6,707 bases of DNA from Anaerobacillus sp. Its GTDB lineage: Bacteria > Bacillota > Bacilli > Bacillales_H > Anaerobacillaceae. Shown in pieces: positions 1-5,541 of this stretch. Position 1 is the first letter of the stretch, and every line of letters begins with the position of its first letter. Below the pieces are notes generated by a model that worked only from the letters and a program-made list of their open reading frames with translations, searched no databases and had not been told where the DNA came from. The stretch lies in the NCBI GenBank assembly GCA_007120055.1, contig SKOL01000292.1, positions 1 through 6,707 of the forward strand, given 5' to 3'. The position numbers were made by a program, and so were the translations under genes.

Positions 1-212
1 AACCATTTGTTTATACGATTAGTCCAATAAGTTTAAGTATTGTATTAATAACCTCTAGTTTATCGACAGTAATGGCTGGACCTTACAATATTACAGTTTC
101 ATTAACGAGTGTTTTAGTCGGTGAAAATCCATACCGAATTTCAATTTGGAACATCGGTTACGCAATGTTATTTAGTAGTTTCGGTACTATTTTTGCAATA
201 ATCCTTTTATAG
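1..212 (+). CDS. C-terminal end of a multi-pass membrane protein, probable permease (partial)
   Basis: The window opens inside a reading frame (codons starting at position 3) that runs to a TAG at 210-212, giving about 69 C-terminal residues. The peptide is strongly hydrophobic. One likely membrane segment covers residues around SIVLITSSLSTVMAG; a polar loop containing GENPYR follows; a second segment (GYAMLFSSFGTIFAIILL) ends at the stop with no charged tail. This is the usual look of the last two helices of a secondary transporter. I do not recognise the family with certainty. Its position 66 bases before a sugar-acid catabolic cluster on the same strand suggests uptake of the substrate, but that is inference. 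The start lies outside the window. Confidence 0.62.
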   Translation, partial: PFVYTISPISLSIVLITSSLSTVMAGPYNITVSLTSVLVGENPYRISIWNIGYAMLFSSFGTIFAIILL

Positions 213-220
213 AAATTTAG

Positions 221-244
221 TAAAATTAATAGATTTTAATTTTA
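221..244. promoter_or_regulatory. AT-rich perfect inverted repeat upstream of the dehydratase (candidate operator)
   Basis: TAAAATTAA at 221-229 and its exact reverse complement TTAATTTTA at 236-244 flank a 6-base centre. A short direct repeat, TTTAGTA, also occurs at 216-222 and 241-247, overlapping both edges. The element lies 8 bases after the permease stop and 34 bases before the dehydratase start, where a regulator could act. It has no GC pairs and no following T run beyond its own arm, so it is a poor intrinsic terminator. An operator for the IclR-family protein encoded downstream is plausible but unproven. In DNA this AT-rich, such repeats can also arise by chance. Confidence 0.35.
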
Positions 245-260
245 GTATTACGTTAAAAGT

Positions 261-268
261 AAAGGAGG
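261..268 (+). promoter_or_regulatory. Ribosome binding site of the dehydratase gene
   Basis: AAAGGAGG, a near-perfect Shine-Dalgarno sequence, ends 10 bases before the ATG at 279. It supports that start and suggests strong translation of the first gene of the catabolic block. Confidence 0.85.
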
Positions 269-278
269 AAGTAGTGAT

Positions 279-2471
279 ATGGCTGTACAATATCCAAGAA
301 TTGATAATCAAGTAAACCCTTATCGTGATAATGTTCAAGGGAAGGCGAATGAGCCAATTACAGTAGCTGGACTACTTGATCGTTCAAAACAAATTCTAGG
401 TTCTGCCTATGAAGGGCCAGCTCCAGACTGGACACTTGAAGAAATTTACAATCGCCTAGAAGAAAATGCTCCGCGAATTGCGATCATTGGAGGTTCTTCT
501 GATCATCCGGCCCATATTATGGATTTTAAAACTTCAGCTCATGCAGCGATACGTATTTGGCAAAATGGTGGAGTGCCGTTTTATTTTTCGACGCCTGTAA
601 TGTGTGATGGAACCGCTCAAAGTAACCAAGGTATGAGTTACTCATTACAAAGCCGTAACGCGGTTGCTGAAATGATCGTTAACCAAATGGAAGCACATAG
701 TTATCATGGGGCATTTGTTATTCAAGGATGTGATAAACAACCTCTAGGAGTAGTTAGTGCAATGGCACATTTAGATAGAATTCGCCAATATCGTGGTGAG
801 GCACCATTCTTTGCGACTTTTGCACCAGCTCACGTACTACAAGGGGGAACAATCCCTGAAGATCTTTTTCAAGAGTTAGAAGAAGTTGCAGTTTCTGCTG
901 AAAATCAAGGGGCAAGTGATATTGCTGATGATTTAAGAGATGCGATGGCCTATATTTTACAATGCTCATCTAACACAGCTTTCCAAGGTGTTCTTGAGCG
1001 TGCAACAGAACGTGGAATTATTACGAAAGCAGCTCATAAGGATTATGAAAAACGTTTAGCAGTCGCAACTTGTGATGGAAAAGGTGGAGTTTGTGCCTTT
1101 AACGGTACTGGTAATAGCTCACGCCACCTTGTTGCAGGTTTAGGCTTAGTACACCCTGCCGTGGAACTGTTAACAGATTCTCCAAATCAAGCACAAGTAA
1201 ATGAAGCGCTTGATAGTTTTGCAACAATGATTAATAATCCTGTTTATGGCGCCGCGAATGTTATGGCTGCCAACATTAGAAATGCAATTCGTATCCATAG
1301 TGCAACTGGTGGTTCCACGAATTTAATGATGCATATCGTTGCTGGGATGTTATACGGTGGCTATAAGTTTAGCTTATGGGACTTAGATGAAATTCACCAT
1401 TCACATCCTATACCAGATATTTTTAATTATAGCTTAACAGAAGGTCGTGACATTTTCTCTTTAGCCATTCAATGTTGTGATAGCCAAAGTCGAGGGATGG
1501 AAACAGTATTTTATGAATTACTGCAAAATGGTGTCCCGATGGATCTAGATGTCCCAACTGTTTCTGGGAAAACTTGGCGTGAACGGTTAGGGAATAAAGA
1601 AAATCTATCAGCTGATCATGTCAAAGAAAATCCTGTTATTTTATCAAAGCCAAGAAGATCATTTAGTGGTGTAGATGTGTTAACGGGTAACTTCTTTGAA
1701 AGTGCAGTTGTAAAAATTAGTGGAATGACGACACAACAACTAGATGAATTTGATAAGAAAGCTGCTTTTGTTCTGTATTATGAAAATGAAGATGATGCTA
1801 ACCGTAGCTTACTAGATGCAAACCTTTTACCTACATTAAGAGAAAAACAAAGCTTTAGTCATGACAGAATGGTATCTGCCCTTAAAGAAAATGCACCTGA
1901 ACGTTATGAAGATTGGAAAGCTTATGACTATGATAGTCTTTTCGACAAAATGATAGAGGAAGGTGCTTTAAAAATTGCAATTATCGTCTCAGGGCAAGGT
2001 CCAGTAGCATTTGGAATGCCAGAAATGTTTACTCCTATGCAGCACATTAATGCAAATCGTCGTTTAAAACGCCTAGCAACACTAATAAGTGATGGTCGCT
2101 ATTCAGGTGTGTCTTACGGTGCCGCAATAGGTCACATGACGCCTGAAGCGAAAGAAGATGGTGGTATTTTATATCTTCAAACAGGCGATTTACTATATAT
2201 AAGTTTACGAAATAGAGAAATTCAATTTATCGATGCTGAAGCATTTTTAGATGGTAGTTTAGAGTTTAAGTTTGATCATATTCGAGAAGAAAGAAAAGAA
2301 CTAGCGTTAGAAAGGCTTGCTACAATTAAGCATCGTCAACGTCAAGTAGCCGCCAGCAATCGTATGGCTGGGCATACTGATGCTGCAAATGGAGTTGTAC
2401 CTTTAGCCGTTGCTGAGGAAGCGAGTCTTAACTATACAACAAATATTTTACTAGAAAAAGTGAACAATTAA
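279..2471 (+). CDS. IlvD/Edd-family sugar-acid dehydratase, enlarged, YjhG/YagF-like
   Basis: Predicted cytoplasmic Fe-S dehydratase that would convert an aldonic acid to its 2-keto-3-deoxy acid. Family hallmarks are visible: CDG at residues 109-111, GCDK at 150-153 and GGVC at 269-272 supply the three cluster cysteines (C109, C151, C272) and the metal-site Asp/Lys. GGSTNLMMH lies at 344-352, GMPEM with the metal-ligand Glu at 579-583, and SDGRYSG with the catalytic Ser at 604-610. C109-C151 spacing matches E. coli IlvD, but C151-C272 is about 48 residues longer. A second extra, helical and charged stretch lies at about 516-560. The total of 730 residues exceeds IlvD (~616) and YjhG (~655). 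The GGVCAFNGTG region resembles YjhG/YagF (D-xylonate dehydratases) more than IlvD, and there is no valine/isoleucine gene nearby. It ends 14 bases before the next gene, so the two are probably cotranscribed. Family is near certain; substrate is unknown, with a pentonate favoured by the KdaD-like neighbour. Confidence 0.93.
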   Translation: MAVQYPRIDNQVNPYRDNVQGKANEPITVAGLLDRSKQILGSAYEGPAPDWTLEEIYNRLEENAPRIAIIGGSSDHPAHIMDFKTSAHAAIRIWQNGGVPFYFSTPVMCDGTAQSNQGMSYSLQSRNAVAEMIVNQMEAHSYHGAFVIQGCDKQPLGVVSAMAHLDRIRQYRGEAPFFATFAPAHVLQGGTIPEDLFQELEEVAVSAENQGASDIADDLRDAMAYILQCSSNTAFQGVLERATERGIITKAAHKDYEKRLAVATCDGKGGVCAFNGTGNSSRHLVAGLGLVHPAVELLTDSPNQAQVNEALDSFATMINNPVYGAANVMAANIRNAIRIHSATGGSTNLMMHIVAGMLYGGYKFSLWDLDEIHHSHPIPDIFNYSLTEGRDIFSLAIQCCDSQSRGMETVFYELLQNGVPMDLDVPTVSGKTWRERLGNKENLSADHVKENPVILSKPRRSFSGVDVLTGNFFESAVVKISGMTTQQLDEFDKKAAFVLYYENEDDANRSLLDANLLPTLREKQSFSHDRMVSALKENAPERYEDWKAYDYDSLFDKMIEEGALKIAIIVSGQGPVAFGMPEMFTPMQHINANRRLKRLATLISDGRYSGVSYGAAIGHMTPEAKEDGGILYLQTGDLLYISLRNREIQFIDAEAFLDGSLEFKFDHIREERKELALERLATIKHRQRQVAASNRMAGHTDAANGVVPLAVAEEASLNYTTNILLEKVNN

Positions 2472-2485
2472 GGGGAGGATTTAAA

Positions 2486-3430
2486 ATGGAAAGAACACGT
2501 GACTTTATTGAAAAATTAGGTTTTCCAAAAGGAGATTGTAATGATCTTCCAACTTCAACAAAAACGTTTCCGGATGGAGCACAGTATCGTGTGGAAATCC
2601 CAAGTGTAGAAGGACCTGCTTCATTCGAAGCTGTAGTTGAAGCTTGTAAGGAATATGATGTTTATATCCAAAGGATTTCTCAAGGTAGTGGAATCATGCT
2701 TTTAACAGATGATGAATTGAAGCAAATGGCTGAAATTGGTCGTCATGAAAACTTAGAAGTTAGTTTATTTGTTGGACCGCGTGGATCATGGGATATTACA
2801 CCGATGCAATTAGCAAGTGCTGGTAAAATTGCAGGGGTAAGATCTCAAGGAATGGACCAACTTGTCTATGCACTCGAAGATGTGAAGAGAGCTTGTGATT
2901 TTGGTATTCGTTCGATCTTAGTAGCAGACGAAGGTCTTCTATGGTTAGTAAACGAGTTCAAGAAAGCTGGAGAGTTACCATCAGATTTAGTTGTTAAAAT
3001 ATCCGTACAAATGGCCCAAGCAAATCCAGTCTCGATTCGCTTAATACAAGATGCTGGAGCAGATACGTATAATGTTCCAACTGATTTAACGCTTGCTAGA
3101 CTTGCTGCAATTCGCCAAGCCATCGATATTCCTATCGATATTTATGTAGAAGCACCGGATGATGTTGGAGGATTTATTCGACACTATGATATCCCAGAAA
3201 TTATTCGAGTAGCAGCACCTGTTTATATAAAGTTTGGTCTTAGAAACTCACCAAATATTTATCCTTCTGGAACTCATTTAGAAAACACTTCTATTGCACT
3301 TTGTAAAGAACGTGTTCGTAGAGCAAAGATAGGGCTTGATATGATAAAACGTTATGCACCTCATCTTAAAACATCAGAAAAAGGAGCAGAAGGTTTAGGC
3401 GTTCCAGCAGAAGGAGTAACAGCTCAGTAG
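2486..3430 (+). CDS. TIM-barrel protein of unknown function (U32-peptidase-like)
   Basis: A 314-residue protein with no signal peptide or membrane segment. AGGGGAGG at 2471-2478 overlaps the previous gene's stop codon and sits 7 bases before the ATG, so it is probably cotranscribed with the dehydratase. Eight candidate beta strands can be read in order: around residues 34-40, 60-66, 91-97, 141-147, 169-176, 192-198, 215-222 and 245-251, each followed by a helical stretch. This is the pattern of a complete beta/alpha barrel. Possible active-site residues at strand ends are D148/E149 (VADEG), E222 with D225/D226 (YVEAPDDVGG) and K249 (YIKFG). From memory, such proteins are loosely labelled U32 peptidases, but I see no clear protease motif. 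Its fixed place in a sugar-acid cluster suggests an enzyme acting on a pathway intermediate, for example an aldolase, epimerase or isomerase. That is inference. The reading frame is secure; the function is not. Confidence 0.85.
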   Translation: MERTRDFIEKLGFPKGDCNDLPTSTKTFPDGAQYRVEIPSVEGPASFEAVVEACKEYDVYIQRISQGSGIMLLTDDELKQMAEIGRHENLEVSLFVGPRGSWDITPMQLASAGKIAGVRSQGMDQLVYALEDVKRACDFGIRSILVADEGLLWLVNEFKKAGELPSDLVVKISVQMAQANPVSIRLIQDAGADTYNVPTDLTLARLAAIRQAIDIPIDIYVEAPDDVGGFIRHYDIPEIIRVAAPVYIKFGLRNSPNIYPSGTHLENTSIALCKERVRRAKIGLDMIKRYAPHLKTSEKGAEGLGVPAEGVTAQ

Positions 3431-3452
3431 TTACAGTCAAATCTTTAGTAGT

Positions 3453-3459
3453 GAGAAGG
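3453..3459 (+). promoter_or_regulatory. Ribosome binding site of the IclR-family gene
   Basis: GAGAAGG lies 8 bases before the ATG at 3468. It is weaker than the AGGAGG sites of the neighbouring enzyme genes, which fits modest expression of a regulator inside an operon. Confidence 0.6.
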
Positions 3460-3467
3460 TTGAAACT

Positions 3468-4241
3468 ATGCCAATCATTCAAGCAATTGACCGTGCACTA
3501 AATATTCTTGATCTATTTGATGACCATGATAAAGAGCTAAAAATTACTGATATAAGTCAAAGAATGGATTTGCATAAAAGTACAGTGCACTCTTTATTGA
3601 AAACATTACAAAAACATAATTATATTGAACAAAATCATGAGAATGGAAAATACCGACTTGGGATGAAATTTTATGAAAGAGGTAATTTAATAAATAGAAA
3701 TCTTGAATTAAAAAAGCTGGCTAAAGATCATCTCGTAAAATTGTCAAATAAAACTGGAAAAACCGTTCATCTCGTTATTTTGGACGGAAAGGAAGGCATT
3801 TATATTGATAAAGTCGAAAGCTCATCAGCGACTGTGCTTTATTCTAGAATAGGAAGAAGGGTCCCTATTAATAGTAGTGGTGTTGGGAAAGCACTAATAG
3901 CATTTAAAAGCCAGAATGCAATCGATGATTTTTTAAAAGATTATGAATTTGTTCGACAAACAGAAAATACAATTATGGATAAAGAAAGTTTAAATAAAGA
4001 GTTCGAAAAGGTTCGAAAGCAAGGTTATGCAATTGATAATGAAGAAAATGAACCTGGTGTATTTTGTATCGCTTTTCCGGTAAAAAACCAAAATGGTCAA
4101 GTCGTTGCTGCCATTAGTACATCAACAACCGTAACAAAGCAAGATGAAGTTGAGTGTAGTGAAACATTCAGACTAATAAAATTGACAGCTGAAAGATTGT
4201 CAAAACAGTTAGGGTTTAGGGGTAAATTGAGTAACAAATAA
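3468..4241 (+). CDS. IclR-family transcriptional regulator
   Basis: A 257-residue protein of the family's usual length. The N-terminal winged helix-turn-helix covers about residues 3-66: IQAIDRALNILDLF is the typical opening, ITDISQRMDLHKSTVHSLLKTL (26-47) is the helix-turn-helix, and GKYRLG (60-65) forms the wing. The rest, from about 80 to 250, is the IclR effector-binding domain; the signature region around RIGRRVPINSSGVGKALIAF (127-146) and the C-terminal FCIAFPVKNQNGQVVAAIS (199-217) are evident. Family members bind small organic acids and commonly control sugar-acid genes next to them. It sits 37 bases after the TIM-barrel gene and 45 before the KdaD-like gene, on the same strand. It probably senses the substrate or a keto-deoxy intermediate of this pathway. 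Whether it represses or activates cannot be read from the sequence. Candidate sites are the palindromes at 221-244 and 4253-4267. Confidence 0.95.
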   Translation: MPIIQAIDRALNILDLFDDHDKELKITDISQRMDLHKSTVHSLLKTLQKHNYIEQNHENGKYRLGMKFYERGNLINRNLELKKLAKDHLVKLSNKTGKTVHLVILDGKEGIYIDKVESSSATVLYSRIGRRVPINSSGVGKALIAFKSQNAIDDFLKDYEFVRQTENTIMDKESLNKEFEKVRKQGYAIDNEENEPGVFCIAFPVKNQNGQVVAAISTSTTVTKQDEVECSETFRLIKLTAERLSKQLGFRGKLSNK

Positions 4242-4252
4242 TCATAACTGGA

Positions 4253-4267
4253 TTTTATATTATAAAA
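4253..4267. promoter_or_regulatory. AT-only palindrome before the KdaD-like gene (candidate operator or -10 region)
   Basis: TTTTATA at 4253-4259 and TATAAAA at 4261-4267 are exact reverse complements around a single central T. They lie between the IclR gene and the ribosome binding site of the next gene. The palindrome contains TATATT (4256-4261), which could serve as a -10 element, although I find no good -35 box 16-18 bases upstream. The size and symmetry suit an IclR-type dimer site, but the sequence differs from the repeat at 221-244 and no GC pair is present. Low confidence as a functional site. Confidence 0.32.
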
Positions 4268-4272
4268 CAATT

Positions 4273-4278
4273 AGGAGG
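4273..4278 (+). promoter_or_regulatory. Ribosome binding site of the KdaD-like gene
   Basis: AGGAGG lies 8 bases before the ATG at 4287, a consensus-quality site that fixes the start. Confidence 0.85.
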
Positions 4279-4286
4279 AGTTAATT

Positions 4287-5186
4287 ATGAGAATTATTCG
4301 ATTTAAAGAAGAAAATAATGTGGTATTAGGTGCATTAACTGATGAGGGGAGTATTTTCATTTTACCTCAAAAAGACTTTTTAGAGCTTACTAGTTTAGCA
4401 GAAGAAAAAGAAACTACTGCATTACAAATTGTCGAAGAAGTGATCGCTAACAGTGTACCTATTAGCGCTAAAGTAGAAGACTTACAATTATTAGTGCCAA
4501 TTGAAGCACCAGAAGTTTGGGCATCAGGTGTAACATACTTAAAGAGTAAAGAAGCTAGAAACTATGAAGCTACTGAAGGTAAGCTAGATGCAACGACTTT
4601 TTATGACAAAGTTTACGATGCAGAGCGTCCTGAAATATTCTTTAAATCTACAGCAGCTCGCACCGTTGGTCCAAATCAAGATGTTTGCCTTCGTACTGAC
4701 TCAAATTGGCAAATTCCTGAGCCAGAGCTTGGTTTAGTTATTAACAAAGATGGAAAAGTCCTAGGATATCTTGCAGGAAACGATATGAGTAGTCGAGACA
4801 TTGAAGGGGAAAATCCTCTTTATCTTCCGCAAGCTAAAGTATGGAAAAACTCATGTTCAATCGGGCCGGCAATTCGCTTAGCAGAGACTGTTGAGAATCC
4901 ATATGAGTTCGAAATTAAATGTAGAATTTATCGTAATGAAGAGAAAGTTGTTGAAGGTTCTGCATCAACGGGACAATTAAAACGTAGATTTGATGAATTA
5001 GTATCATACTTAGTTAAAGATAATGATATCTTTGATGGTACTGTATTACTTACAGGCACTTGTATCGTACCTCCAAATGAATTTACATTAGCAGACGGTG
5101 ATAGAATTGAAATTGAAATTTCTGATATTGGAGTTTTAAACAATCCTGTTAAAAGTCAATCTCCTAAAACATTACCTACTGCATAA
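4287..5186 (+). CDS. Fumarylacetoacetate-hydrolase-fold protein, probable 2-keto-3-deoxy-pentonate dehydratase (KdaD-like)
   Basis: A 299-residue member of the fumarylacetoacetate hydrolase family. An N-terminal domain covers about residues 1-70 and the catalytic domain about 71-290. The metal site is visible as PEPEL with E145 and E147, plus D166 in GNDMSSRD, matching the Glu-X-Glu...Asp triad. As I recall the Sulfolobus 2-keto-3-deoxy-D-arabinonate dehydratase (KdaD, EC 4.2.1.141), several blocks match closely: PEVWASG (75-81), YDKVYDAERPEIFFK (106-120), ENPLYLPQAK (175-184), DGTVLLTGT (250-258), and the C-terminal ISDIGVLNNPVK. That enzyme removes water from 2-keto-3-deoxy-arabinonate to give 2-oxoglutarate semialdehyde. 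The two upstream and downstream dehydratases would supply such a keto-deoxy acid, so context agrees. The alternative within the family is a diketo-acid hydrolase (for example of 2,4-diketo-3-deoxy acids), which would instead release pyruvate. I think the dehydratase is more likely because of the KdaD-specific blocks. Confidence 0.9.
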   Translation: MRIIRFKEENNVVLGALTDEGSIFILPQKDFLELTSLAEEKETTALQIVEEVIANSVPISAKVEDLQLLVPIEAPEVWASGVTYLKSKEARNYEATEGKLDATTFYDKVYDAERPEIFFKSTAARTVGPNQDVCLRTDSNWQIPEPELGLVINKDGKVLGYLAGNDMSSRDIEGENPLYLPQAKVWKNSCSIGPAIRLAETVENPYEFEIKCRIYRNEEKVVEGSASTGQLKRRFDELVSYLVKDNDIFDGTVLLTGTCIVPPNEFTLADGDRIEIEISDIGVLNNPVKSQSPKTLPTA

Positions 5187-5225
5187 TAGAGTTATAAATT
5201 AATACAACAAAGGATCAAGTACATT

Positions 5226-5230
5226 GGAGG
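5226..5230 (+). promoter_or_regulatory. Ribosome binding site that decides the small-subunit start
   Basis: GGAGG here is 5 bases before ATG at 5236. An in-frame TTG at 5224 overlaps this site and so cannot be the start that uses it. The ATG is therefore preferred. Confidence 0.8.
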
Positions 5231-5235
5231 AGACG

Positions 5236-5541
5236 ATGAGCGATATAAATAAAACCGTAATGATGAAACCTCACGATAAAGTGGCAGTTGCTTTAACTAA
5301 TATCGAAGCTGGTGTCTCTTTAGAAGTAGTTTGTCAAGAAAAGACTTTCCATGTAACGTTGAAAGACCCAATCGAATTTGGCCATAAATTCGCTGTAGCT
5401 CCTATACGAGAAGGTGAGGATATCGTAAAATATGGTGAAGTTATCGGTGTCGCTATAAAGGACATTGATGTAGGTGCTCACGTACATGTACACAACCTTG
5501 AAGGAAAAAGAGGAAGGGGCGATAAAATTGCTAAACATTAA
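5236..5541 (+). CDS. UxaA/GarD-type dehydratase, small subunit (SAF domain)
   Basis: A 101-residue protein starting at the ATG 5 bases after GGAGG. It corresponds to the N-terminal SAF domain of altronate dehydratase UxaA, which in Bacillus subtilis is fused to the catalytic part but here is a separate gene. Family features are the HDKVAVAL opening (13-20), FGHKFAV (48-54), DIVKYGEVIG (62-71) and the His-rich GAHVHVHN (80-87), followed by the RGRGD tail (92-96) common in stand-alone versions. The partner is the large subunit whose start lies inside this gene's last codons, so the two are almost certainly translated together and assemble as one dehydratase. The substrate could be altronate, galactarate or another sugar acid. 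A split small subunit also occurs in (2R)-sulfolactate sulfo-lyase (SuyA), but the sugar-acid context argues against that role. The gap of 49 bases to the KdaD-like gene has no obvious terminator. Confidence 0.9.
   Translation: MSDINKTVMMKPHDKVAVALTNIEAGVSLEVVCQEKTFHVTLKDPIEFGHKFAVAPIREGEDIVKYGEVIGVAIKDIDVGAHVHVHNLEGKRGRGDKIAKH
5511..5519 (+). promoter_or_regulatory. Ribosome binding site inside the small-subunit gene, for the TTG start of the large subunit
   Basis: AGGAAGGGG lies 8 bases before TTG at 5528. The AAGGGG part can pair with 16S rRNA with one G-U wobble. It is the best placed site for the large subunit. An in-frame ATG at 5486 has only AGGTG upstream, and a GTG at 5474 has no visible site. 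Confidence 0.6.

Noticed and set aside
221..244. Intrinsic terminator after the permease gene
   Set aside because: The stem has only A-T pairs and no distinct trailing T tract, so it would be too weak.
754..969. Open frame on the - strand inside the dehydratase gene
   Set aside because: It lies wholly within a well-conserved coding region, lacks a ribosome binding site and encodes no recognisable protein.
279..2471. Dihydroxy-acid dehydratase IlvD of valine/isoleucine synthesis
   Set aside because: The protein is over 100 residues longer, its third-cysteine region resembles YjhG/YagF, and the neighbours are sugar-acid genes, not ilv genes.
2866..3123. Open frame on the - strand inside the TIM-barrel gene
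   Set aside because: It is an antisense frame of a gene with clear barrel structure and its own strong ribosome binding site. Nothing supports expression.
3122..3142. Repeated ATCGATAT in the TIM-barrel gene
   Set aside because: It encodes the alternating IDIPIDIY strand; the repeat follows from the protein sequence and is short.
4928..5143. Open frame on the - strand inside the KdaD-like gene
   Set aside because: It is antisense to conserved FAH-fold coding sequence, with no recognisable product.
5224..5235. Upstream TTG start adding four residues to the small subunit
   Set aside because: The TTG overlaps the GGAGG ribosome binding site used by the ATG at 5236, and no other site precedes it.
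5320..5538. Open frame on the - strand across the SAF-domain gene
   Set aside because: The + strand gene carries clear family motifs (HVHN, RGRGD) and a ribosome binding site; the antisense frame has neither.
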